Position numbers and translations under genes: made by a program. Source: Aselliscus stoliczkanus (lineage: Eukaryota; Chordata; Mammalia; Chiroptera; Hipposideridae). Taken from it: a stretch of 64,000 nucleotides of DNA. The DNA is taken from NCBI GenBank assembly GCA_033961575.1, contig CM066727.1, positions 154,117,434-154,181,433 of the forward strand, read 5' to 3'. Below are positions 1 to 13,000 of this stretch, piece after piece; positions within the stretch are counted from its first letter, which is position 1, and the number at the start of each line of letters is the position of its first letter. The notes below the pieces were generated by a model. The model searched no databases. It was not told the origin of the DNA and saw nothing but the letters and a program-made list of their open reading frames with translations.

Positions 1-460
1 TGTTGCAAATGGTAAGATTTCATTCTTCTTTATAGCAGAGTAATACTCCATTGTATAAATATACCACAGTTTCTTAATCCAGTCATCTACCAATGGACAT
101 TTTGGTTGTTTCCAAGTCTTGGCTATTGTAAATAGTGCCGCAATGAACATAGGGGTGCATATATTTTTTGAATTAGTGTCTTGGGTTTCTCTGGATAGAT
201 ACCTCAGAGTGGAATTGCTGGGTCATACGGCAGTTTCATTTCTAGTTTTTTGAGATACCTCCATACTGATTTCCATAAAGGCTGCACCAATTTGCAGTCC
301 CACCAACAGTGCACCAGGGTTCCCTTTTCTTCACAATCTCACCAGCACTTATTGTTTATTGTTTTATTGATGATAGCCACTGTGACCAGAGTGAGGTGGT
401 ATCTCATTGTGGTTTTTATTTGCATTTTTCTAATGATTAGTGAGGTTGAACATTTGGAAA
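1..460 (-). mobile_element. L1 fragment, ORF2 3' part
   Basis: The + strand reads the reverse of the L1 ORF2 end, with the typical antisense phrase around 'ccattgtataaatataccaca' and 'ggtatctcattgtgg'. Cut by the window edge and closely similar to the L1 near 15.1 kb. Broken frame. Confidence 0.88.
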
Positions 461-514
461 CAAATTTTTTTAAGGTTATAACCATCCACATAGACAGGGT
501 GGCATGATGGTTAG

Positions 515-775
515 ATGCCCAGACTACGAGGTCAGTCAGTCAGGCTGATGTGACCCTGGACTCTTAAGCTGGGTGACCCTGGACAAGCCAATTAATTTTT
601 CTAAGCCTCAGTTTCCTTATCTATGAAATTAATCTAGTAATGGTACCTTCCTTATAGGGGTGCTGTGAGTATGAAATGAGATTATATATGTAAAACACCT
701 AGTCAGGGCTTGGCACTTAGGAAGGGCTCAGTAAACATGAGACTGTCATTATTAGCTACTATTTGCTCTGTATCT
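515..775 (+). mobile_element. MIR
   Basis: Contains the MIR core (gtgaccctggacaagcc, then cctcagtttccttatct) and the 'cagtaaacatgag' end. Confidence 0.85.
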
Positions 776-924
776 GTGCAATTCTTAGGAACTTGTACCA
801 CCAGCAGGGAAGCATCACTGTAGACAAAGCCCAGCTAAGAGAATCAGGGAACTGGACTATAATTCCTGGCTCGGCTGCTAATTTACGTAATATTTGTTAC
901 ATATTCAAGAATATATTTTTTGTA

Positions 925-1460
925 AGTTATGAAACATACTGATGAAATGATCACCCATGGACTTACCATTCAACTTAAGCAAACTTTTACCATCATTGAA
1001 ACTACTTTTGAGTTCCTTCCCTAGCCCATTCCCCTGCCTTTCCTTAATGTGACCATCTAAAGTTGTGTTTATCCTTTCATTCCTTTTTAAAGGACTGTAT
1101 GTATATTTCCCTAAATGATATATTCCTTAATTTTGCTGGGTTTTAATCTTTATAAAGTGATGTCACATTGTATGAAGACTTCTACATTTCCCAATGCAAT
1201 TCTAAGATTGATTTATTCATGTGTTTGAGAGTAGCTTTATTCATTTTCACTGCTGTATAATATTCTATTACACTCCAGTTTATCCTCTTTTCTTGTTGGA
1301 CATTTGTTTTGCTTGGTTTTGCTGTTATAAATAATGCTACCATGAACGTTCTCATACAAGTCTTCTGATATGTATGTGCAACAGTTCTCTAGGGTAGAGT
1401 GAAGTTGCTGAAGTTGCTGAATCACAGAGTAATTTTCAGGATAATTTCTAAAGAGGATAT
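925..1460 (-). mobile_element. Old L1 (L1M-type) fragment
   Basis: Diverged reverse L1 3' sequence ('gctgtataatattctatta', 'aataatgctaccatgaacg'). Confidence 0.65.
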
Positions 1461-1654
1461 ATAGTCTGCTTGATCACTCTGTCCTCTCTTAGTCTCAGTT
1501 TCTTCACATTAAAAAATAAACAAAACTTCTATGAGGGTTGAATAGCTACTAAAACTATAACATACCATACAATGTAGGTTAATATTTTTAAATAGAATAA
1601 TAATACCAACCCAATCTTAACAGAGAAGTAGAAATGGGCTAGTAGGAGACTGGA

Positions 1655-1830
1655 GTTAACATTTATTGAATAATTATTATTTATGTGGCATCTTGGTACT
1701 TTAATCCTCACAATAATTTTAGGAGGAGGTATTATTTTCACTGATTTATAGATTAAAATGCTGAGGCTCAAAGATGTAAAGTTATTTTCCCAAGATTATG
1801 CATCTAGTGATGGCACTGTTGTTCAAACAA
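1655..1830 (-). mobile_element. MIR
   Basis: Reverse MIR core: aacatttattgaataat, then tttatagattaaaatgctgaggc. Confidence 0.7.
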
Positions 1831-2146
1831 GGCATGGTTTTCTACCTAATTGATGTTTCAAATACCCAGGATATAATGTCTGAATACAAAGAATTTTGAT
1901 TATGATAGCTCTTTTGGTCTCTGAGCCCAGGACCCATGTTTTTACCCATAGGCTTGTTTTGAGATAAAACTGGCTCAAGGTAAGTAAATATAGCTTGAAG
2001 AAATACTGAATGTCACAGGAATGAACCAAGACTTGAATGCCAGGACTTATTAAAGTAAGAAGATGGGTAATCCTGGAGCCTTCAAAAAGAGAAGCCTGTG
2101 GCTGAAACTGGGGACATGCTGTCAATTTCATGTCATTTTATGATTT

Positions 2147-2320
2147 TAAAAATTTTATTGGGGAACAGCATGTTTTTCCAGGACCCATTAGCTCCAAGTC
2201 AAGTAGTTGTTTCAATCTTGTTGTGGAGGGAGCAACTCAGTGGCCCATGTGGGTATCGAACGAGCAATCTTGGTGTTATGAGCATTGAGCTCTAACCAAC
2301 TGAGCTAACTGGCTGCTCTA
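2147..2320 (-). mobile_element. Older tRNA-derived SINE (bat VES-like)
   Basis: Begins with AATTTTATTGGGGAACAG, the reverse of the SINE tail, and ends in the reverse of the tRNA-like head (ctaaccaactgagctaac). More diverged than forms A-D. Confidence 0.7.
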
Positions 2321-2409
2321 CAATATTTTAATTCAAGGCAGACTGTAAAAAAATTCAATAATGGAATACAACCATGAATCAATCATTTCACATATAGGCA
2401 ATGTCTTGT

Positions 2410-2775
2410 AGTGAAAAATGTCAGGCTCTGAAGTTGGCATATCAATTTAGCTCTGGCCAATTTAAGTGCTTAGCCTTCTCTCTCTTCTTATTGGTAAAAT
2501 ACTTAACCTCAGAATTATAATTCTAGTTACACGATTGTCTTGAGGATTTCTGATAGTGTAATTAAATTCCTTGTATATAGATGACACTCAATAAAAAGTG
2601 GACATTGTTTAATCCTCAAAGTAGGGCGGTGGAGCAAGTATGGTTATCCCTACATTTCAAATGAGGGAGCTGAAATTTCAGAGAGATTGAGCAATTATTC
2701 TGAAGTCGCCAAAGTAGTAAGGGAAGACGCCAGCCCAAATCCTGATCTTCAGACCACCACCTTTTAAAAACCATA
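2410..2775. mobile_element. Two MIR fragments
   Basis: 2410-2610 reads as a + strand MIR; 2621-2775 reads as a reverse MIR with 'agggagctgaaatttcagag'. Both are diverged. Confidence 0.5.
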
Positions 2776-2929
2776 ACGCTTAACGCCTTTATGTTTTGTT
2801 GTTCACATGCATTAAGAAGAATGAAGAAGATGGGATGAATATAGAGGGAAGTGGGATTTAAGCAGGGTCTTGACCTCCAGGGAGGTGAGTTTAAGGAGGG
2901 GATTCCTGGAGTAAAACAGCAAACGTAAG

Positions 2930-3620
2930 AGAGCCTCTGGGAAACGCTCGGGTCCGCCAGGGGTGGGTGTGGGTTCGGCAGACGCGAGCGAAGGCTCCAC
3001 CCACGCCTCAGGGTGCGGACTTAGTATTTAGCGGGTGCCGGAACGCAGGGAGCCACAAGGAGGGACGTTTAAACTGAGACACCTGACGCACTCCAAGTCC
3101 TCTTCAAGATCACCCAGCCCATCTTCGGGGCGGGGAGCCATGGGATAACTAGCCTATCATCACTGCCGAGGCGGACGAAGTCTCTTTTTCATTGGTGCTC
3201 GACAAGGTAACGTCACGTTCGCCGGGCCTGCAAAGGGAGCGCCATGATTGGTTGGCGCCGGGGCGGTGGAGGGGCTTGGCGAGTCTGGGTTTCAAGCCCG
3301 TGCCGGACTTTCTCCTTCCATGTTTCGAGGCTTGCGGGGCTGCAGGGCACCGGGAGTCGGCTGGACGGAAACCTGGATTTAGTTCTAAGAGCCGTGGGGG
3401 TGACCGGAAGTTATCTTGGGGCTGACCGGAAGCGAGGCCTGGAGGGAAAAGGGAGCGTGGGTCCCGGGGAGGGAGGGGGCTCCCAGCAGAAGGGGGCGGG
3501 AGGAAAAGGTGCGCAAGCGGCGTGGGAGCGCCGGGTAGGCAGCGGGGGTGCTGCGCCTCTGTTTGGGAAGCAGCGAATGACCACCACGACCAAAAGGGGA
3601 GACCCTAGGGAGTAGAGTGT
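2930..3620 (+). promoter_or_regulatory. TFCP2: TFCP2 CpG-island promoter region
   Basis: GC- and CpG-rich compared with the AT-rich flanks. It holds GC boxes (about 3126, 3261, 3494), two inverted CCAAT boxes (ATTGG at 3191 and 3247), a CRE half-site ACGTCA at 3210, and two copies of TGACCGGAAG (3401-3410 and 3423-3432) that contain ETS/GABP cores. No TATA box was seen. The exact start site cannot be read; it is probably within about 3.3-3.6 kb. Confidence 0.8.
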
Positions 3621-3914
3621 GGGAGTCCAGGGCTGCCTCTGGGCAGTCTGGAGTAATTAAGCGATAGGACCCACGCACGGCTCCAGGGAGCTGGGTGGGA
3701 GGGCTTTTGGAAGTCTGGACATCCCAGAACCAGGAGCCAAGGGTACGGGAGGTTAGATGTGCGGGCATTGCGGGTCGGGCTTGGGGTTGGCTGGTGGGTA
3801 CTGAGTGGGAGATCTTGGTTTGGAGTTTTCTGCAGTCTTGCGCCCGTTGGGTAGAATCACACTACTCACCTTTGTACAAGAAACGGTGTCTCCTGGGGCA
3901 AGGAAGGAGCCAGG
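3450..3914 (+). other. TFCP2: TFCP2 5' UTR (start uncertain)
   Basis: Sequence between the promoter motifs and the ATG. If transcribed in full it has short upstream frames starting at ATG 3577 and 3757 that stop before 3915. An acceptor-like TTTTCTGCAG ends near 3835, so a spliced leader is possible, but 15 coding exons already match the usual exon count. Confidence 0.5.
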
Positions 3915-4036
3915 ATGGCCTGGGCTCTGAAGCTGCCTCTGGCCGATGAAGTGATTGAATCCGGGCTGGTGCAGGACTTCGATGCTAGTCTGTCTGGGAT
4001 CGGGCAGGAACTGGGTGCTGGTGCCTATAGCATGAG
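3915..4036 (+). CDS. TFCP2: TFCP2 coding exon 1
   Basis: Starts [13 protein letters not shown] and ends in AGC ATG AG before the donor GTGAGT. The start codon has A at -3 and G at +4, a strong Kozak context. Residues 1-40 plus two bases. The exon begins upstream in the 5' UTR. Confidence 0.95.
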
Positions 4037-7000
4037 GTGAGTGAGATTTTCCCAGCCCCTGCACTTTCCGAATAACAAAGGCAAAGAAAGGATGGAGAAT
4101 AGGGATGGGGGGGTGGGGGGCGGCGGGAGTGTATAGAGTTAAAGAAGCTGTCTAGGGTTAGGGAAAAGGGGCTTGTTTCTTTTGTTGCTTTGAGTAGTGA
4201 GTATTGTGGAAGAAATGGAGCAAGAGATTTTAGGCAGTATCATGTCTGCAGAGTCAGTGGAAGAAGGAAGAATGGCCCTTGATTAGCAACCAGATGAATG
4301 TTGGGAGGCTGTTGTGCCAATGTGGGCGACTTGGAGACTGATATGTGTATGTATGGATAGGCTGGACTGGACTTACGTGAAGAAGAGACCACATTGAACA
4401 TGGGAGGGATATCTAGGGAGTTGGGGAGTTGGGAGCTGGGTGGTAATGATGAATATTGGTTGAGTGCTTGTTAGAAGGAAATGTGAGACCTTGGTGAAGA
4501 AGTCTGTTCATCTGTATCATAGCGTGCTTAAGGCCTGTAAAGTGAAAAAGTGTCAGAGAGCTTTTAGATGCTTCTAGACCTTCAAGCCAAATGTTGATAG
4601 TAAATACAAATATTCTTTGAAAGCAATGTAACTTTCCCATGTAGTGTATTTGCATGCTTTAGCTACTTCATTACCCTAGTATAGTTTGTTTCATTTATAA
4701 GATGTGTAAGAATCATGTTTGGAAATGTTGAAACATCTGCATCTTAGGGTGGAATATATTTGGGTAAGCTAAATAAGTGAGTCAAAAGAGACTTTAGAAC
4801 ATAACACTTTAATTGGGTTTAGGGGTTTATGGGGAAAGATGCTCTTTATGGAGAAAGTGGACAATTTTGCATTCTGATAGTAAGATCTTTTGAGAATTCA
4901 TAATGTAAACATCCTTTCTTTATCCCTGTTAAACCAAAGTATACTTTCCTCACTGAAATAAAATTATGAGTTAGAACTTAATACTTTATCTTCAGGAATC
5001 TTTGCTTACGGTTAGAATAATAAAGGCTGTCCATGTATACATATTTTAGTGATTTTAAGGGAAATTTGAGTTCTATCACGCAATGATATCACGCTCTTGA
5101 GAAATTTAACTCTAATCTTGCCTGTCCTTGTTTACATAAGTCTGACTATAAAAGTAGAGATTAACTTGGTCTGAAAGTAGGTAGATGTCTGGACCCTGAG
5201 CTTGCATGCCTGATCTACCATAATATTTGACAATTTATGCTATTGTTCATGTAAAGATTACCATAGCAAAATGCTCAGTTTTTGCCTAGGTTATCAGAGT
5301 TTAGGATGGAGATAATTAAACATAACTGTACTTGTTATAAAAATAGTTAATATTGTCAACAAACATTTGTTAACATTGTCAACAAACATTTGTTTATCTA
5401 CTAGTACTCAACTGTGGAACCTTACACTTATGAATGCTTTCTGTGTCATACCTTGAGTGGTTTCACAGGTAGTAAGAATGGCTTGCGTATTTACACATTT
5501 ATAATTTTTTGCCAACATCAAATCCAGAGGAGTTTTCAAACATCATTTTCAAACATCATGTTTTCTCAAGAGCACAACGTGCCAAAATTTTAATTATTTT
5601 TTTCACCTTTTTCATGCGTTTTGCTCTTGTTACTGCTCTCTTAGATTTTGCATACATTTACTCATTTGCATCATAGTTTCCAGGGTTCCATCTTTGGTGA
5701 GTGGGCACAGACCAGAAATCCAGTGTTTTAAAACAAGTTCTTAGATGATTTTGATGCAAGTAGTGTTTTGAGGAACTAGAGAGGTGTTGATAGACAAAGG
5801 CAATGGTTTTTTGTTCTTCCTGTTTCTCCCTTTATTTAGGCCTTGTGATTGCTTTTCCTACACCTTCCTTAGGGAAAATGTTTTCTTTGACAAGCAATTT
5901 GTTCTGTAAAAATTTTTTCATAATATATTTGTTTTATTCTATTTTGCTTCTTTTAATGGCTTATGTTTTATAGAGATTTATCCTAACTGGATTTGTTTTT
6001 GATTATTGATCTGCCATTGTATTCAGTATGTTCTTTTCATAAGTGGTTCTTTAATTTTCTCACATTTTGTCTTATATTTTACTACATAGCACATACTTCA
6101 GAGTTAAAATAAAGGAGATTCCCTGGAAACATGCTGAATGAAAGAAGCCAGTCACAAAAGACCACTCAACATATGATTCCATTTCTATGAAATATACAGA
6201 TTAGGCAAATCTCTAGAGACAGAAAGTAGATTAGTGGTTAACTAGAGCTGTGGGAGAGGAGGGAATGGCGAGAGACTGCTAATGGGTACCATTTTGTGGG
6301 GGGAGGTGGGTGTGTGATAAAAAATGTTCTAAAATTGTGATGGTTGCACAACTCTGACTACACTAAAGACATTTGAATTGTATACTTTAAATGGGTGAAT
6401 TATGTGATATAATGAATTGTATTTCAATAGAACTGTTACAAAAAAGTAAAGATTAAATTTTGTGTTTTAAAAAATTCTTTTCCTGAAGTGACCAGTTAGC
6501 TCAGTTGGTTAGAGTGTCACCCTGATAACATCAAGGTTGCCGGTTCAATCCCCACATAGGCCACTGTGAGCTGTGCCCTCCTTGAGTCAACTATGCCATT
6601 GTAGCATGAAAGCAATGTGTAACCAATGACCATGGCTGTTCCCCAATTTAAAAAAAAATTTTAATAAAAAGTAAAAATTCTTTTCCCTTTTTTTTTTTTA
6701 AGTTGAGGTGGAATTCACATTACATGAAACTAACCATTTTAAAGCGAACAGTTCAGTGGCGTTTGCTGTGTTCACAATGTTGTGCAACCACCGCCTCTAA
6801 TGCGTTCCAAAACATTTTCAGCACCCCAAAAGAAAACCCCGTAACCTGTGAAACAATTGCTCTCTATTTCCCTTCTTTCCCTTGTAACCACTAATATGCA
6901 TTATGTGTTTATGGATTTACCTATTCTAAATATTTCATGTAATGGAATCATATAATGTGTGACTTTTTGTGTCTAGCTTCTTTCACTCAGCATAAGTTTT

Positions 7001-10000
7001 CAGGATCGTCCACATTGGAGCATGTAGTAATACTTCAGTACTTCATTTTTTTTTTTATGTCCGAGTAATATGCCATTGTACGTGTATATCATAATTTGTT
7101 TATCCATCATTCACTGATGGATATTTGGGGTGTATAGAAACACAACAGCTTTTTTGTGTTTATCTCAAATCCTACAGTTTTTCTGAATTCATTTATTAGC
7201 TCTAGTAGTTTTTTGTGGATTCTATGGGATTTTCTCTATATAGAAGCATGTTAGTGGAGATAGTTTTCCTTCTTCTTTTCCAATATGTATGCCTTTTATT
7301 TCTTTTTCTTGCCTAATTGCTCTGGCTGGGACTTCCAGTACAGTGTTGAATAGCAGAGGTGCATCCTTGTCTTGTTCCTGACCTTAGACTGAATGCATTT
7401 AGTCTAACCATTGAGATGTGGACTTTTCATAAATTCTTTTTTAATGTTAAGGAAATTTCCTTCTATTCCTGGTTTGCTGAGAGGGAGGGAGAGAGGGACG
7501 GATAGATTTATTGTGCTAAAACATAACATAAAATTTCCCATTGTAGCTATTTTTAAATGTACAGTTCAGCGGCATTAAGTACATTCACATTGTTGTGCAA
7601 CCATTACCACAATTCATCTTCAGAACTTTTTCATCACCCCAAACTGAAACTCTGTACTCATTAATCACTAATTCCTCTAGCCCCTGGCAACCACCATTCT
7701 TTCCGTCTGTATGAATTTCTTTTTTTTTTTTAAGATTTTATTGGGGAATTGGGGGAGGGGAACAGACAAGTTGCTGTCTTGCTCTTCAGTCTAGTTGTGG
7801 AGGACGTCGCTTCACTGACCCATGTTGGTGTCATCATTGCACTCTTCTTGGGTGCTATCTCTATGAATTTTACTACTCTAGGAACCTCAGATAAGTAGAA
7901 TCATATAATCTGTCCTTTTCTGACTGCCTTATTTCACTTAACATAATGTCTTCAAGGTTTTGCTGAGTGGTTTTATCATGAAAGGGTGGTGGTGTATTTT
8001 GTCCAGCACCTTTTCTGTGTCTTATTCAGATTCTGCCAAGTGTCCTAATAATGTCCTTCATAGGAGAAGAATATCCAAGATCATGTATTGTTTCAGTTGT
8101 CATATCTCTTTTTGTCTCCTTTAATCTTGAAGAGTTCCTAAGTTGGTCTTTGTATTTTTATGACATTGACAATTTGATGAGTACAGGCCAGTTAGTTTGT
8201 AGACTATCCCTCAGTTTGGGTTTGTCTGTTGTTTCCTAATGATTAGATTCAGGCTATGCACTTTGGGTAGTGATACCTAAGAAGTGATGCTGAGTTCTGT
8301 GGGTATCGTATTGGGATGCACATGCTATTGATTGGTCCCATTACTGGCAATGTTCACTTTGACCATTTAGTTAAGGTGGCATATGCCAGTTTTCTCCATT
8401 GTAAATTTATTATTTTGCCTTTTGTAATTAATAAATGTTTGTGGGAAGATACTCTGAGACTATGTACATATCCTATTTCAAAGTTCCATCCATCAATTTT
8501 AGCATTTATTGATGATTCTTGCCCTAATCAATTATCTTTATGATGGTTAAGTGTTGATTTTCTAAATATGTGTTTCTTTCTACATTTATTAGTTGGCTTT
8601 CAAGAGCCTCCCTTCTTACTGTTTATTTTTATCAATGTATCTTCACAGGTTCTTAATTTATGCAGTAGGTTATAATCTTTTAGTTTACCATATATTTTTA
8701 TCACATTATTCCAGATTTGGCCTGAAGAACCCCTTCAAGCTGGCTCCATGCAGAAGCCTTTTAAAATTAAGGTCTTGTTGGGGCCGGCCGAGTGGCGCGG
8801 TGGTTAAGCGCTGGCCTTGGAAGCCAGCGGCCTCGGTTCGGTCCCACATGTGAGGGCCAGTGACACTGCCCTCAAAAAAAAAAAAAAAGCAATTGTTGTA
8901 AAATTAAGGCCTTGTTGATGTTATTGTCCTGAGGTAACTATTATTAGCCTTCATTCACCAAAGTGTCCCTGTTTGAATGAAAAATTATATGATCATTTCA
9001 TTTAAAATGTAGATCAGATCATGTTACTTTTCTCCTGAAAACTTGCAATGATTTTGCATTTCACTTTGAATAAAAGCCTCTATTCTGGCATTGATCCACA
9101 TGGAGTGCCTCCCTGACCATTTTGTCCGTATCTACTGTTCTTTTTCTACTGTTTTCCTTTACTTTTTTCCCCTTTAACTGTTACCTATCCATCTTCCAAA
9201 TCTTCAGCTCTTTCTTTGTCTTCGAGTTGGTCAGTTGTTACCGACTGTTCTTTAACTCCCCTTTCATTCTGATTCTCTTATGATGGACAGTATATATAGA
9301 TGAGATTCCTCTCTTAACCACAATTTTATCCACTACATTTTATTTATTTATTTATTTATCTGTTTATTTATTTTTATTATTATTTTTTAAAAAGATTTTA
9401 TTGGGGAATTGGGGGAGGGGGCAGCGTTGGGGAACCGGGGAAGCGGAACAGACAAGTTGTTGTCTTTTTGTTCTTCAGTTTAGTTGCAGAGGATGTTGCT
9501 TCACTGGCTCATGTTGGTATCATCATTGTGCTCTTCACGGATGAGGCAGCTCGGTCGCCGGCCTCTGGATGGTCGCTCACTGCAGCTATTGGCAGCTCAC
9601 GCTGGCTGCCAGCTGCTCACGCTGGCTGCCGGCCACTCACTAGCCTATGGCAGCCCGCTGCAGCCAACACCGCCGTCACCGGGGCTCACACAGCCCAGCT
9701 CCAGGTGGAGCTGTTGTTAGCCATAGAGGGCAGTGTCACTGGCCCTTATATATAGGATCCGAACTGGGGCTGCTGGCATCCCAAAACCAGCTCTTAACCA
9801 ATGCGCCACTCGGCCGGCCCTGCCCTCATTCTTTATCTGCTATGTTTGCAGTTGTTTGCAGCTGATAGACTCACTCACTAAGTGTTATCAGGCTAGAATC
9901 TGGGAGGAAAATTAATTTGGTACTTTGGATATACAGATTGGTATTCTGATTTTTCCTTTCATGGCTAGTTCATGTGTGATCTGCACAGCAAGGCTTGGTT

Positions 10001-13000
10001 GATTCATTGAGTCACTAAGGAGATTTTTATTCGTTAATTAAACAAATATTTGAGAGTCTACTACATGCTAGGTTTTGTACAGCTTGGTTCTGTAGCTTTG
10101 AGTCTTTACCATACATATTCTTGCATATGCAGGTGCTGCATCTAGTGTTACAGCAATTAAAAGAAAAACAGGTTCTTGTCTTCTACTTGCTTACCATTTG
10201 GTAGAGAAGATAGATAATACTCTATATAAATAGAGGTGATACAGGCTAGAAACTGATATGCCAAAAACACTTACAGACGAACTGCTGTAGGAGTTTAGAA
10301 CATAGAAATACTGCTTCTACATTCGAAGGTGGTATCTGAGAGAAGAGTAAGATTTGGCTGTGCAAAAATGGAGAAAGAGCATATTCCAGGCAGAAGGATT
10401 GTAGGAATAATGGAATTGCTAGATTATGTAGTTTGTGCATCTTCAGACAAGATAATGCTAATTGTTTTTCTGGTATACTTGGAATTTAAGTGTTTGGTTT
10501 GTTCTATATCCTAGCCAATACTTCAGTCAGTGTTTTAATTTTTGTCAATCTGGTATGTGTGGATTTTATTGTGGTTTTTATTTTCATTTTCCTGATTTCT
10601 TATGTGTCTGAGCACCTTTAATATATTTATTAGCCATTCATGTTTCTCCTGAGAAGTATCCAGGTGTGGTTTTCTTTTTCATATTAATTTATGGGGATTT
10701 TAAATATATTTTGGATACTCACCTTTTGTCAGTTATGTGTGTAGCTGGCATCTTCTCCCAGTTTGTAGCTCATCAATTCCCTTTATGTGTCTTCGGTTCC
10801 AAAATTCTTAATTTAGTGTATTATAATTTATCAGTCTTTTTCTTTGTGGTGTATGATTTTTATGTGTCTAAAAATGCTTCCCTACTCTTAGGCCATAGAG
10901 TTATTCTACTATATTGTTTTCTAAAAGTATACAATTTTGTTTTTTACATTTAGGTCTTTATCCACTGAGAATTGATTTTTGGAGAGCGGGGGTTTGTTGT
11001 TCATGTCACAAAATGTATTTATTTATTTATTTATTTTTAAAGATTTTATTGGGGAATTGGGGGAGGGGAACAGTGTTGGGGAATTGGGAGAGGGGACCAG
11101 CCAAGTTGTTCTTCATTCTTCATCATGGAGGGCACCAGTCGCCATCTCGCTTTCTGTCGGCAGCTCGTGGTTTCTAAGCTCAAGGTGCTGGGTTCAATCT
11201 TAGTTGCGGGTGGGCATAGCTACCATCCCATGCAGGAGTCAAACCTGCAACCTTGTTGTTAAGAACGCACTCTTTTATCCTCTGAGCCATTGGGGCGGCA
11301 GCTCAGCTCAAGGTGCTGAGTTCAGTCTTAGTTGCAGGTGGGAGTAGCCCACCATTGAACAGGCAATCATGTTGTTACAACAGCTGAGCCATCCTGCCAC
11401 CTGTTGGCAGCTCAGTGACAACTCAGCCCGTACGCAGCGGTCACTGGCTTATGTGGGAATCGAACTAGTGGCCCTGTTGCTCAGAGCGTGTGCTCTAAGC
11501 CAACTCTTAACCAACTGAGCCACTTGGCTGGCCCCACAAAACTTATTTCTGTTGGAGTTCCTGCTCGTTATTTCTTTACTCAGGTATGATGAAAGGAGGC
11601 AATTAATGGACCCTGGTTATCCCAAATTGAGAATGGATTTTTTAAAAACATTGATTTTTGTATTGGGTGTTGGTAAGCATCCAATTCCATTTTTTTTTCC
11701 CCATATAGATATCCAGTTTTTCCAACATTACATGAGGTTATCATGAAGATTAAATAAGTTAACATATGTAAAAATTAGGACAGTGTCAGGCAAACACTAA
11801 ATGCTCAATAAATGCTAACTATTCTTTTTTTTTTTAAAGATTTTATTGGGGAATTGGCGGAGGGGAACAGCGTTGGGGAATCGGGGAAGGGGAACAGACA
11901 AGTTGCTGTCTTTTTGTTCTTCAGTTTAGTTGCGGAGGATATTGCTTCACTGTTGGTATCGTCATTGTGCTCTTCCCGGATGAGGCAGATTGGTCGCTGG
12001 CCTCTGGATGTCGCTCACCGTGGCTATTGGCAGCTCACGCTTGGCTGCCAGCCGCTCACGCTGGCTGCCAGCCACTCACTGTAGCCTATGGCAGCCCACT
12101 GCAGCAGGGGCTGCAGCCCATACCATCACAGGGGCTCGCACAGCCCAGCTCCAGGTGGAGCTGTTGTTAGCTGTAGAGGGCAGTGTCACTGGCCCTCATA
12201 TGTGGGATCTGAACCGGGGCCGCTGGCATCTCAAAACCAGCGCTTAACCAATGCACCACTCGGCTGGCCCAATGCTAGCTATTCTTATTGCTGTGATTTA
12301 AATTCTAGTAGTCTAACTCCAGAAATTGCCCCTTGAATCCCTATGTCTTACTGAAAAAAAAGGATGCACTCAAGATATATTGTGGAGATAAAAATTTATA
12401 GGACTTGTTAATGGACTTGAAGATAAGGGAAAAGTATCAATGTAGGATGCCACTAAGGGTTCTAGTTTGAGCATTTTAATGGATCGTGTTGCCATCCAAT
12501 ACAAAGAGGGATAGGGGAAGGGGGCTAGGCTGGGCAGGTTTGCAGGAGGATCAAGAGTTGTCTTTTCAGTTCAGGGAATATAATTAATAATGTTGTAAAT
12601 ATTTTGTGGGGTGTCAGATGGTCATATGTCTTGTTAGGGAGACCATTTCATGGATGGAGTAGAGGCTTGATCACTGCACTGTACACCTGAAGCTGATGTT
12701 GTATAATATTGTATACCAACTGTAATTGAATATATAGATAGTCATGGGATGTGGATTATAATGTGGAAGGGAGTCAGAAGAAGTGTAATGGATATATGTG
12801 ATATCGGGGGGAGAAGTCGGGTGGCTAAATGGGGGAGGGGGAGTTGTCACTTTGAGGGTTAAAAAGTATAACTATTGCACTGTGTTGTACACCTGAAATT
12901 AATTAAAAATAAATTTATTAATTAAAAAAAGTTGTCTTTTGAACCTGGTCCATTTGATATCCCTGAGAGACATCATAGAGGCAATGTTAGGTATTTGAAT

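Noticed and set aside
1..2900. 3' end of POU6F1, the upstream neighbour in human
   Set aside because: No recognisable coding or UTR sequence; the neighbour probably lies beyond the window.
3244..3615. 123-codon frame in the TFCP2 promoter region
   Set aside because: Low-complexity Gly/Arg-rich translation of a CpG island; no known protein.
8781..8850. tRNA genes at SINE heads
   Set aside because: They are followed by SINE body and poly(A), flanked by TSDs, and lack a proper acceptor stem.
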